Part shown: positions 17,439 through 25,137 of the stretch, piece after piece
Numbering within the stretch: position 1 is the stretch's first letter
Layout: every line of letters begins with the position of its first letter
Origin: CAZGLR01 sp964526635
GTDB lineage: Bacteria > Zixibacteria > MSB-5A5 > GN15 > JAAZOE01
Assembly (NCBI GenBank): GCA_964526635.1
Contig: CAZGLR010000017.1
Span: 1 to 37,669, forward strand
Direction: 5' to 3'
Length of the DNA stretch: 37,669 nucleotides
The notes under the pieces: generated by a model
What the model saw: the letters and a program-made list of their open reading frames with translations, nothing else
Databases searched by the model: none
What the model was told of the DNA's origin: nothing
Made by a program: the position numbers and the translations under genes

Positions 17439-17537
17439 ATCCGGCAATAATTTGTGGGGTATGGGGGTCAAAAACCGCCGCATCTGACCGATAATTGACT
17501 CAAAAGCCGGATATTGACGTTTTTCGCAAATAGGGAC

Positions 17538-17573
17538 TTGACAGCCCGGATATTTCTCGTATATTTTCGGGCT
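17538..17573 (+). promoter_or_regulatory. strong promoter of the rplM operon, inside an inverted repeat
   Basis: A consensus TTGACA (17538-17543), 16 nt, then TATATT (17560-17565). AGCCCG (17543-17548) and CGGGCT (17568-17573) form an inverted repeat spanning the -10, as at the outer-membrane protein promoter. Start of transcription is expected near 17572. Confidence 0.7.
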
Positions 17574-17610
17574 TTCTGTGACTAGTGATTTTGAAGGTGT
17601 GGAGCTGAGA

Positions 17611-18042
17611 ATGAAAACCTATCTGCCGAAACCGGAAGAGATTGAACGGAAATGGTATGTCATCGATCTCAAGGATAAGGTCCTCGGCCGGGCGGCGGTG
17701 GCGATAGCCAATACGCTGCGGGGCAAGACCAAGGCAATATTTACGCCTCATCTTGACTGCGGAGATCATGTAATCGTGATCAACGCGCGGCATGTTGCGC
17801 TCACCGGCCGCAAGGCGGACGACAAAAAATACTACCGTTATTCCGGCTATCCGGGTGGATTGCGGGAGCAGACGTTCCGCCAGATGAATGAAAAATTCCC
17901 GGAACGGGTGGTGGAGAGTGCCGTGCGCGGCATGATTCCCAAAAACCGCCTGGGTCGCAAGATTTTCAAGAAACTGCACGTGTATGCCGATGATCAGCAT
18001 CCGCATCGTGCACAGAAACCCGAACCGATGAACCCGTACTAA
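17611..18042 (+). CDS. rplM: 50S ribosomal protein L13
   Basis: 143 residues, the standard length for L13, an early-assembling large-subunit protein. Characteristic stretches are KWYVIDLKDKVLGRAA, HVIVINARHVALTG, YYRYSGYPGGLRE and RGMIPKNRLGRKIFKKLHVY. ATG 17611 is chosen over the upstream GTG (17578) because GGAG lies 6 nt before it and the extra 11 residues are not conserved. It is followed by rpsI after 14 nt, the usual bacterial pair. Confidence 0.97.
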   Translation: MKTYLPKPEEIERKWYVIDLKDKVLGRAAVAIANTLRGKTKAIFTPHLDCGDHVIVINARHVALTGRKADDKKYYRYSGYPGGLREQTFRQMNEKFPERVVESAVRGMIPKNRLGRKIFKKLHVYADDQHPHRAQKPEPMNPY

Positions 18043-18056
18043 AGCGACTATTATTA

Positions 18057-18470
18057 ATGGAAGAAGCTCAAATCAAATCATCGACCGGATTATTCGAAGC
18101 CACTGGCCGCCGTAAAGAATCGGTGTGCCATGTGCGCCTGAAATCCGGTTCGGGCAGGATTTTAATCAACGGAAAAGAACCGCTGGCATATCTGTGCCGT
18201 GATACCCTGGTGCAGCATGTTATGCAGCCCCTGAATGCGGTCGAAATGACCGCGTCGGTTGATATCGATGCCCGTGCCAAGGGCGGCGGTATCAACGGCC
18301 AGGCCGGCGCTATGCGTCTGGCTATTGCCCGGGCCCTGACCGATATGGACTCAGAGCTGCGCGATACGCTGAAAAAGGGCGGTTTTTTGACTGTTGATGC
18401 CCGAAAAGTGGAACGGAAGAAATACGGCCAGCCGAAGGCCCGCAAACGCTTCCAGTTCTCGAAACGTTAA
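18057..18470 (+). CDS. rpsI: 30S ribosomal protein S9
   Basis: 137 residues. It shows ATGRRKESVCHVRLKSGSG, GGGINGQAGAMRLAIARAL, and the C-terminal KKYGQPKARKRFQFSKR whose terminal SKR reaches the P-site tRNA. No clear ribosome binding site precedes the ATG, so translation is probably coupled to rplM. The N-terminus is about 8 residues longer than in E. coli. Confidence 0.97.
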   Translation: MEEAQIKSSTGLFEATGRRKESVCHVRLKSGSGRILINGKEPLAYLCRDTLVQHVMQPLNAVEMTASVDIDARAKGGGINGQAGAMRLAIARALTDMDSELRDTLKKGGFLTVDARKVERKKYGQPKARKRFQFSKR

Positions 18471-18502
18471 ACAACGGTACCATCTGGTATCGAAATCAAA
18501 CA

Positions 18503-18552
18503 CATTCTCGGACCCAATCGGGAGGTCCGCGTCCTGCGGCCCGATGGGAATG
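18503..18552 (+). promoter_or_regulatory. structured leader of rpsB
   Basis: The 118-nt spacer before rpsB folds: CATTC (18503-18507)/GAATG (18548-18552), ATCGGG (18517-18522)/CCCGAT (18540-18545), and inner CCGC (18527-18530)/GCGG (18536-18539) with loop GTCCT. A competing stem CGGACC (18509-18514)/GGTCCG (18524-18529) holds ATCGGG in its loop, which allows a switch or pseudoknot. This is the position of S2-type autoregulatory leaders known in proteobacteria. Homology to those is not claimed. Confidence 0.45.
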
Positions 18553-18588
18553 AAGAGAATGGACGAATGCAACCGAAAGGTCTCACTC

Positions 18589-19440
18589 ATGATTGATGCT
18601 CGAATTAAGAGCCTGCTTGAGGCAGGTGTGCATTTTGGACACCAGACGCGACGCTGGAATCCGAAAATGAAGCCGTTTATCTTCACCTCTCGCAACGGCA
18701 TCTACATTATTGATCTCAAGAAAACGCTCCGGGCGATTGATGCCGCCAAACGAAAAATTGAAGAAGTCGTGGCCAACGGTAAGACGGTGCTCTTTGTTGG
18801 CACCAAGAAACAGGCCAAGGCTGTCATTAAGGAAGAGGCCGAACGCTGCGGCGCCTATTTCGTGACCGAACGATGGCTCGGCGGTATGCTGACCAACTTC
18901 CATACGATCAAGGGCGGCATCAAGAGCCTCAAGGAAATCGAGAAATGGGAAGCCGACGGTACGCTGGAAAAATACACCAAAAAAGAAGCGATCATGATTC
19001 AGCGTAAAAAAGACCGGCTGGATAAGGTCCTCGCCGGTATCCGTGATATGAACACGCTACCGGGCCTGGTCTTTGTGGTTGATTCGAAGAAAGAGAAGAT
19101 TGCCGTGGCCGAGGCGGCCAAATTGAATATCCCGATTGTTGCAATAATCGATACCAACGCTGATCCTGATCTAATCGATTTCCCGATTGCCGCCAACGAT
19201 GATGCGATTAAATCGATTCGTGTCATAACCCGGCAACTGGCCGATGCCGTTTATGCCTTCCGTCATGGCGCCCGCCCGGAAGAAATTTCCGGTACGGTCG
19301 AAAGCGTTTTTGCAGAACCGTCCGAGCCAAAGACCGCTGCTGCTGCCGGAGCCGCGCCGGCCGAACAGACAACAGGTACGACTGAAGAATCCGCTGAAAT
19401 GACCGACACTTCCGCCGAAGAGTCGAAAGAAGGAGAATGA
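18589..19440 (+). CDS. rpsB: 30S ribosomal protein S2
   Basis: 283 residues. The start is the ATG at 18589 (MIDARIKSLLEAGVHFGHQTRRW), preceded by GAAAGG; upstream in-frame codons lie in the structured leader. S2 motifs: HFGHQTRRWNPKMKPF, FVGTKKQAKAVIKEEA, RWLGGMLTNF, VVDSKKEKIAVAEAAKL and IDTNADPD. The last about 50 residues are an Ala/Glu/Thr-rich acidic tail (from VESVFAEP), an extension commonly seen but variable between phyla. It is coupled to tsf, 4 nt downstream. Confidence 0.97.
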   Translation: MIDARIKSLLEAGVHFGHQTRRWNPKMKPFIFTSRNGIYIIDLKKTLRAIDAAKRKIEEVVANGKTVLFVGTKKQAKAVIKEEAERCGAYFVTERWLGGMLTNFHTIKGGIKSLKEIEKWEADGTLEKYTKKEAIMIQRKKDRLDKVLAGIRDMNTLPGLVFVVDSKKEKIAVAEAAKLNIPIVAIIDTNADPDLIDFPIAANDDAIKSIRVITRQLADAVYAFRHGARPEEISGTVESVFAEPSEPKTAAAAGAAPAEQTTGTTEESAEMTDTSAEESKEGE

Positions 19441-19444
19441 CATC

Positions 19445-20041
19445 ATGGCCGAAATTAGCGCAAAAATGGTAAAGGAACTCCGCGAGAAAACCGGAGCCGG
19501 TATGATGGATTGCAAAAAGGCGCTGGCTGATGCTGATGGCGATGTCGAAAAGGCTGTGAAGAATCTTCGCGAAAAGGGGATTGCCTCGGCAGCCAAGAAA
19601 TCCGACCGCGAAACCAGTGAAGGAGTCATCTACTCATATATACATCCCGGTGACAAACTCGGTGTTCTTGTCGAAATCAACTGCGAAACCGATTTTGTAG
19701 CCCGTACCGAAGATTTCCGCAATTTTGCCAAGGATATCGCCATGCAGATCGCGGCGACTGACCCCAAAGTCGTGACGCGTGAAGAGATGACGAAAGAGAT
19801 TGTCGAAGCGGAAAGGGATATCTATCGGAATCAGGCCCTGGCCGAAGGCAAGCCGGAAAAGATCGTCGATAAGATTATCGACGGCCGCCTGGATAAATTC
19901 TATGCCGAAGCCTGTCTCATGGAGCAGGCGTTCGTCAAAGATACCGACAAGTCAATCGCCGATCTGCAAACCGAAACGATTGCCAAACTCGGTGAAAACA
20001 TCCGCATTAATCGTTTCGTTCGCTTCCGATTGGGTGAGTAA
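19445..20041 (+). CDS. tsf: translation elongation factor Ts
   Basis: 198 residues, the short form (like Thermus) rather than the 283-residue E. coli type. EF-Ts exchanges GDP on EF-Tu. The N-terminal UBA-like domain and the signature KTGAGMMDCKKALADADGD are intact, with GVLVEINCETDFVART after it and a terminal FVRFRLGE. The GGAG ribosome binding site lies inside the rpsB stop region. Next gene pyrH starts 3 nt after the stop. Confidence 0.96.
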   Translation: MAEISAKMVKELREKTGAGMMDCKKALADADGDVEKAVKNLREKGIASAAKKSDRETSEGVIYSYIHPGDKLGVLVEINCETDFVARTEDFRNFAKDIAMQIAATDPKVVTREEMTKEIVEAERDIYRNQALAEGKPEKIVDKIIDGRLDKFYAEACLMEQAFVKDTDKSIADLQTETIAKLGENIRINRFVRFRLGE

Positions 20042-20044
20042 GCC

Positions 20045-20761
20045 ATGGGCGAGACGCCCCGATATTCTCGGATTTTAATCAAGCTGTCCGGCGAATGGCT
20101 CATGGGGAGTCAGCCGGGCGGTATTGACCCCGCGGCTGTCGACATTCTGTGCGCACAGATAAAACGGCTGCATGATCATCATATTCAAATCGGTATCGTG
20201 ATCGGCGGCGGCAATATCTTCCGCGGTTTGAGGGCGCAGGAAGCGGGGATGGACCGGGTGACCGGTGATTATATGGGGATGCTGGCTACCGTCATCAATT
20301 CCCTGGCCCTGCAGGATCATCTCGAACGGCAGGAAATTCACACCCGCGTGATGTCGGCGGTTCGGATGGATACGTTTTGCGAAAAGTATATCCGGCGACG
20401 CGCGATAAGGCATCTGGAAAAGGGGCGGGTGATTATTCTTGCGGCCGGAACCGGGAATCCGTTCTTTACCACTGACACGGCGGCGGCATTGCGCGCCGTC
20501 GAAATCGGCGCCCAGGTAATTCTTAAAGGAACCAAAGTCGATGGGGTCTACAGTGCCGATCCCAAAATCGATTCCACCGCCACTTTCTTTTCCGAGGTGA
20601 CCTATATGGATGTCCTCAGCCGTGAATTGAAAGTGATGGATGCCTCCTCGGTGGCGCTGTGTAAGGAAAACAATATCCCCATACGCGTGTTTAACCTGAG
20701 CGAGATGGATAATCTGTATCGCGCCGGTATGGGCGAAAGTATCGGAACCCTCGTTCATTAG
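20045..20761 (+). CDS. pyrH: UMP kinase
   Basis: 238 residues, the hexameric bacterial type. It phosphorylates UMP to UDP. Motifs: ILIKLSGEWLMG (usual KLSGEAL), IGIVIGGGNIFRG, DYMGMLATVINSLALQ, GTGNPFFTTDTAAALRA, KGTKVDGVYSADPK and MDASSVALCKENNIPIRVF. It is between tsf and frr in the common order rpsB-tsf-pyrH-frr. Confidence 0.97.
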   Translation: MGETPRYSRILIKLSGEWLMGSQPGGIDPAAVDILCAQIKRLHDHHIQIGIVIGGGNIFRGLRAQEAGMDRVTGDYMGMLATVINSLALQDHLERQEIHTRVMSAVRMDTFCEKYIRRRAIRHLEKGRVIILAAGTGNPFFTTDTAAALRAVEIGAQVILKGTKVDGVYSADPKIDSTATFFSEVTYMDVLSRELKVMDASSVALCKENNIPIRVFNLSEMDNLYRAGMGESIGTLVH

Positions 20762-20776
20762 GGAGGATGGGATGTC

Positions 20777-21334
20777 ATGGTAAACGATGTTTATTCAGAA
20801 GCCGAACGCAAGATGAAGAAGTCTATCGACTCGATCGTCGATGAACTCGGCAGTATCCGTACCGGTAAGGCGACACCGGCGCTGCTCGAAAATGTCAAAG
20901 TCGAGGCCTATGATCAGAAAACGCCACTCAACCAACTGGCGTCGATTTCTGTCCCCGATCCCAAGACCCTGCTGGTGCAGCCGTGGGATAAATCTATCGC
21001 GGGTGATATTGTCAAGGCTATTCAGGCTGCCGAATTGGGATTCAATCCGCAGGTCGACGCCAATGTGATTCGTGTTCCGATCCCGCCGCTATCCGAAGAG
21101 CGCCGCAAAGAACTGGTTAAATTATGCAAGAAAATTGCCGAAGAAGGCCGCGTGGCTATCCGCAATGTGCGCCGTGAGGCCAACGATCGCCTCAAAAAGG
21201 CCGAAAAGGACAAAGATATCTCAGAAGATGAACAGCATAAGGCGGCCGACAATATCCAGAAGCTGACCGACGACTTTGTCAAAAAGATCGATGAAATGGT
21301 CGAGAAAAAAGAAAAAGATGTAATGGCGATATAA
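20777..21334 (+). CDS. frr: ribosome recycling factor
   Basis: 185 residues, exact family length. Frr, with EF-G, splits post-termination ribosomes. Features: KSIDSIVDELGSIRTGKATPALLENVKVEAYDQ at the N-terminus, IRVPIPPLSEERRKELVKL in the hinge, the long helix RREANDRLKKAEKDKDISEDE, and DFVKKIDEMVEKKEKDVM at the end. GGGAGG precedes the ATG. Confidence 0.97.
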   Translation: MVNDVYSEAERKMKKSIDSIVDELGSIRTGKATPALLENVKVEAYDQKTPLNQLASISVPDPKTLLVQPWDKSIAGDIVKAIQAAELGFNPQVDANVIRVPIPPLSEERRKELVKLCKKIAEEGRVAIRNVRREANDRLKKAEKDKDISEDEQHKAADNIQKLTDDFVKKIDEMVEKKEKDVMAI

Positions 21335-21360
21335 CTATCCGCAAAGATGCTCGGTCGTGT

Positions 21361-21391
21361 AAACCCCGCTGTCAGGCTATAGCGGGGTTTT
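21361..21391. terminator. bidirectional terminator between frr and the CBS-domain gene
   Basis: A 10-bp stem AAACCCCGCT (21361-21370) / AGCGGGGTTT (21381-21390) with a 10-nt loop, A-rich on the left and T-rich on the right, between convergent genes. Confidence 0.88.
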
Positions 21392-21411
21392 CATTTGCCG
21401 CGGGCAGCGTG

Positions 21412-21861
21412 CTATTTGATGTGGTTAGTTGGCATGCCCTTGATGTAATCCTGCAGGTAGCGGACCTGGACCCGAGCCTGTTCGAGCCGGGCCTTGAGGA
21501 TATCACCGATGGATACGATGCCGCACAGTTTCTTGTCTTCATCGAGAATGGGGATATGGCGAATTCGTTTTTGGGTTATAATTTGGGCGATGTAATCAAT
21601 ATCATCGGAAGGAAGACCGATGATAAGGTCTTTGGTCATGGCGTCTTCGAGCGGGGTGGTGAGATCAATTCGATTGTCGTCATGAAGAATGCGAAACATA
21701 TCCCGCTCAGTGATGATGCCGACAGCGTTGTGATCATCATCAACCACAACCACCGATCCGATCTTTTTATCGCGCAGGATGTCCGCGGCGTCTTTGACTG
21801 TGCTGTTGACATCGATAGTAATCGGTTGCGGCTTGTTTTGAAGAATATCTTTAATTTTCAT
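21412..21861 (-). CDS. tandem CBS-domain protein
   Basis: 149 residues made of two CBS domains (about 1-60 and 68-130): KIGSVVVVDDDHNAVGIITERDMF and RIRHIPILDEDKKLCGIVSIGDIL. Such stand-alone pairs bind adenine nucleotides and act as energy or redox sensors; the partner is unknown. AAGGAGGG lies upstream of the start. The gene is inverted between frr and uppS, which are usually adjacent and on one strand, so it is an insertion into that block. Confidence 0.93.
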   Translation of the reverse strand: MKIKDILQNKPQPITIDVNSTVKDAADILRDKKIGSVVVVDDDHNAVGIITERDMFRILHDDNRIDLTTPLEDAMTKDLIIGLPSDDIDYIAQIITQKRIRHIPILDEDKKLCGIVSIGDILKARLEQARVQVRYLQDYIKGMPTNHIK

Positions 21862-22012
21862 CCGAGTCCCTCCTTAGGACAGAGCCTCTTCTGGACAAAT
21901 TACGCAATTATCGGGCAAAAAGTTGGTCCGCACGGTATTCTGTGCGTATATGCAGATAATAGGCGCAAAATTAAATGTTGCCGTTTAAAGCCTTCAGTTG
22001 TAGAATAGATCG

Positions 22013-22765
22013 ATGCCGGAACTATTGACAGAGACGATTGCCGCCATCAAGGAAAGCGGGAAGTGCCCGCCTCATGTGGCGATTATTATGGACGGCAACG
22101 GCCGCTGGGCCAGACGCCGTAATATGCCCCGAACCGACGGTCATGCCGCCGGAGTCAAGGCGGTTCGCCAGGTGGTTGAGGCCGCGACCGAAATCGGTAT
22201 GAAATACCTGACACTCTATGTCTTTTCGGTCGATAACTGGAATCGCCCGAAAGATGAGGTCGCCTCGCTTATGGCTCTTTTATCCAGGACGACACTGGAA
22301 GAGCTCGATGAGATGATGAAAAACAACATCAGGCTTATCGCCACCGGACGGATCAACGAACTGCCGCTGGCCCGGCGCGAGGTACTTAAATCCGCGATAC
22401 GCCAGACTGCGAATAACACCGGGCTGACGCTCAACCTTGCACTCAACTATGGTGGTCGGACAGAGATTCTCGATGCCGTGCGCAGTATTGCCGGGATGGT
22501 CCGCGATGGTCGGCTGGACCCGGAGGATATTGACGAACGGTTGTTTTCGGCGCAGCTATATACGGCGGGCTTGCCCGATCCCGATCTGCTGATTCGCACC
22601 TCGGGAGAACGGCGTCTGTCGAATTTCATGATGTGGCAAACATATTATACCGAAATATATATTACCGATACGCTGTGGCCTGATTTTGGCAAAAGGGAGT
22701 TTTTGGAGGCGGTTGAGGATTTCATGCGCCGTGAGCGCCGTTTCGGCCGCGTCATCGAATCATGA
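22013..22765 (+). CDS. uppS: undecaprenyl diphosphate synthase (isoprenyl transferase)
   Basis: 250 residues. It condenses farnesyl diphosphate with isopentenyl diphosphates to make the C55 lipid carrier for peptidoglycan. Motifs: catalytic Asp27 in IMDGNGRWARRR, GHAAGVKAVR, YVFSVDNWNRPKDE, LNLALNYGGRTEI and DPDLLIRTSGERRLSNFMMWQTYYTEIY (the standard LLWQ is here MMWQ). Weak ribosome binding site; the stop overlaps the cdsA start (ATGA). Confidence 0.96.
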   Translation: MPELLTETIAAIKESGKCPPHVAIIMDGNGRWARRRNMPRTDGHAAGVKAVRQVVEAATEIGMKYLTLYVFSVDNWNRPKDEVASLMALLSRTTLEELDEMMKNNIRLIATGRINELPLARREVLKSAIRQTANNTGLTLNLALNYGGRTEILDAVRSIAGMVRDGRLDPEDIDERLFSAQLYTAGLPDPDLLIRTSGERRLSNFMMWQTYYTEIYITDTLWPDFGKREFLEAVEDFMRRERRFGRVIES

Positions 22766-23619
22766 CCTCTGACAATCTGGCAAGCCGGGTTATTGTCGCG
22801 GTGGTGATGATCCCCGCTATCGTATTTCTCGCCTTTCGGGGCGGTGATATATTTCTCTACTTCATCCTGGTAATTTCCCTTTTAAGCATGTATGAATTTC
22901 TGCGCAATGGTGGTGTGCCGTTGTTGTCGCCGCTGTTTCTGGTGCCCCTGATCGGGGTTACCGTATCGGTATTTTTTACGTCGATGGGTCGCCTGCCGAT
23001 CGGTGGCGGAATTCTGCTCGGCGTTTTTTTAATAGTCGGGATTCTTTTGGTGACCGATGATGTGCGGCATAAAATCGATCATTTTTCGAGATTGACCTAT
23101 ATTGTCTGGGGCAGCTTTTATGTTGGTTTGCTGCATCCCTTTGTCTTTCTGGTCAGGGGTGAAGCCGCCTGGATGGAACCGCCGCCGGGACAATGGTGGA
23201 TTTTCTTTTTGCTTGGCGCTATCTGGCTGGGCGATTCCTTTGCACTTTTTATCGGGAAGCATTTTGGGCGGCATCAGCTCATGCCCAGCATTTCGCCAAA
23301 CAAGACTATCGAGGGTTTTTTCGGCTGTTTTATTGGAGTTTTTATCATGGCCGCTATCTGCAAAGCGACCGTACTGCCTCACATAAATACCATACACTTT
23401 ATTGCGATGTCGCTGCTTATCGGAGTATTCGGTCAATTGGGGGACCTGGTGGAATCGCTTTGGAAACGGTCACTGGGTATCAAGGATTCATCAAACCTGA
23501 TTCCCGGACACGGCGGTGTATTGGATCGTTTTGATTCCCTTATCTTCGCTGCGCCGGTACTCTACATTTACCTGCGGTATATTATTCGATCAGAATGGTT
23601 AAGCGATTTTTTGATCTGA
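22762..23619 (+). CDS. cdsA: phosphatidate cytidylyltransferase
   Basis: 285 residues, integral membrane enzyme with about eight hydrophobic helices. It makes CDP-diacylglycerol from phosphatidic acid and CTP. The family signature near the C-terminus is present: KDSSNLIPGHGGVLDRFDSL, with SPNKTIEGFFGC and the GDLVESLWKR stretch. Its start overlaps uppS by 4 nt, and its last 25 nt overlap the following gene, indicating a compact operon. Confidence 0.95.
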   Translation: MTSDNLASRVIVAVVMIPAIVFLAFRGGDIFLYFILVISLLSMYEFLRNGGVPLLSPLFLVPLIGVTVSVFFTSMGRLPIGGGILLGVFLIVGILLVTDDVRHKIDHFSRLTYIVWGSFYVGLLHPFVFLVRGEAAWMEPPPGQWWIFFLLGAIWLGDSFALFIGKHFGRHQLMPSISPNKTIEGFFGCFIGVFIMAAICKATVLPHINTIHFIAMSLLIGVFGQLGDLVESLWKRSLGIKDSSNLIPGHGGVLDRFDSLIFAAPVLYIYLRYIIRSEWLSDFLI

Positions 23620-24497
23620 TATTTCTGGGCCGACCGATGCTGCTGGTGCCGGTCTGGACGGTGTTTCTGCATTTTCGGATAGCTGTCTCACACGATACCT
23701 TTTCCATTGAAAAGGCGCCGCCGCTTGACGTGTTATGGCAACTGGCCGCGATTTCCGCAATCGTCAGCGGGGCTTATGTCCTGAACCAGATTTATGATCG
23801 CGAATCTGATCGTATGAACGACAAGCTGCATTTTCTTTCGAACGGAATTATATCGCTGCCTCTTGCCTGGACGTATTATGCGATACTAACTTGCCTGGGA
23901 CTGGGACTGGCTTTTGGGCAGAATCTGTCTTTCGGTTTTCTGGCGGTTCTGATGGCGCTGGTCGGGGTTGGGTATTCAGCGCCGGTAACCCGGTTCAAGG
24001 ATAAACCAATCAGCGGACTTATTGCCAATGCCGCCGCCTACGGCATCCTGGTGCCGGCGGCTGTTATTCAGGATACCGGCGGGCATCTGATTCCGGAAAC
24101 GACGCCCTATTTTCTGGCGTTGGCGGCCGGGCATGTTCTGACTACGATACCTGATTATCACGGCGATATTGCTGCCGGCAAGGCGACTGTCGCGGTCGTA
24201 CTGGGGCGGCGCGTGGCACTCTGGCTGGCGCTGGCCCTCACGATCGCGACGATGATGTCGGCACTGTACTGGCAGAATTTCGAACTGGCCGCGGTGGCGC
24301 TGGTAGCTTCTCTGGCTATTCTGTTTATCAGTCGACAGCCGCAAATTACGGGCATCACGGCAGTCTGCAAACTGCCGANNNNNNNNNNGGCCGGTATCCA
24401 TGCCCCTTATTACCTGGTATTTCTTTTGTTGACATTGATTTGCACCCGGGTCTATTATAGATGGCGATTTGGAATGACCTACCCACGGATGGGTTAA
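23595..24497 (+). CDS. UbiA-family prenyltransferase, gap-interrupted
   Basis: Membrane enzyme of about 300 residues with multiple hydrophobic helices. UbiA-type enzymes transfer prenyl groups from a diphosphate to an acceptor using two Asp-rich motifs: NQIYDRESDRMND (first, about 65-77) and DYHGDIAAGK (second, about 189-198, here with a His in the DxxxD-like stretch). The acceptor (quinone ring, glycerol lipid, heme or sugar) cannot be told. The 10-N gap at 24379-24388 falls in the last third and happens to keep the frame. It overlaps cdsA and sits among lipid genes. Confidence 0.82.
   Translation: MVKRFFDLIFLGRPMLLVPVWTVFLHFRIAVSHDTFSIEKAPPLDVLWQLAAISAIVSGAYVLNQIYDRESDRMNDKLHFLSNGIISLPLAWTYYAILTCLGLGLAFGQNLSFGFLAVLMALVGVGYSAPVTRFKDKPISGLIANAAAYGILVPAAVIQDTGGHLIPETTPYFLALAAGHVLTTIPDYHGDIAAGKATVAVVLGRRVALWLALALTIATMMSALYWQNFELAAVALVASLAILFISRQPQITGITAVCKLPXXXXAGIHAPYYLVFLLLTLICTRVYYRWRFGMTYPRMG
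24379..24388. other. assembly gap (10 N) in the UbiA-family gene
   Basis: Ten N mark a scaffold join. The reading frame runs through if the gap is 1 modulo 3 long. Flanks are both hydrophobic and plausible for one membrane protein, so a small loss is likely. Confidence 0.95.
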
Positions 24498-24500
24498 GCG

Positions 24501-25037
24501 ATGAAAATATTGGTACTGTATATAGTCGTTTCGTTGTTTCTCGTCGGTTGCCAGAGCGCGCCGAGATATGGCGGTGTGGCACATACCGCCGAGGGCGATT
24601 ATCGTACCCGAAGCCGGAATACAACCACTGATTCGACCATTCAGGTGACCGCCCAAAATTATGCCGTTGATCCCATCGCGCTGGGACATATTATCGATCA
24701 ATACCTGGGGAAGCCCTATTCAGGTCAAATCGCTGGGGTCAAGGGCTTCGATTGCAGCGAATTCGTCGGGCGGGTGTACTCTGAATATGCTTCGATTCAC
24801 CTTCCGCGCACGACCAAAGATCTGTTCCGAGCCGGGCGGGCGGTGCAGCCCGGTGACCTGTATTTCGGAGACCTGGTCTTTTTTGATACCGGTGGGCGGG
24901 GTGTCTCGCATGTCGGCATTTATGTCGGCTTCGATGAATTCGTGCATTCGTCATCATCGCAGGGGATAATCATTTCGAATATAAATGATAAGTACTACAG
25001 CAAGCGCTATCTCGGTGCCCGCCGGGTGATGGAATAG
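24501..25037 (+). CDS. NlpC/P60 cell-wall endopeptidase lipoprotein
   Basis: 178 residues. Lipobox FLVGC gives Cys17 as the lipidated residue. An NlpC/P60 domain follows, with catalytic Cys85 (FDCSEFVG), His137 (VSHVGIYVG) and a third polar residue His149 (EFVHSSSSQG); YFGDLVFF is the typical strand between. Such enzymes cut peptide stems of peptidoglycan (gamma-D-Glu to diamino acid). It begins 3 nt after the UbiA-family gene. Confidence 0.94.
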   Translation: MKILVLYIVVSLFLVGCQSAPRYGGVAHTAEGDYRTRSRNTTTDSTIQVTAQNYAVDPIALGHIIDQYLGKPYSGQIAGVKGFDCSEFVGRVYSEYASIHLPRTTKDLFRAGRAVQPGDLYFGDLVFFDTGGRGVSHVGIYVGFDEFVHSSSSQGIIISNINDKYYSKRYLGARRVME

Positions 25038-25137
25038 AGTAATTTGACACGCCGACAGAACTCATTGCCATCAAGCGGGTATACACTTATAAGAACTCTA
25101 TTTCACATATCAGCTGTTTGGATAGGCATGGGGTCTT

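Noticed and set aside
17578..17610. GTG at 17578 as the rplM start
   Set aside because: The extra 11 residues are not L13-like and lie close to the predicted transcription start; ATG 17611 has a good ribosome binding site.
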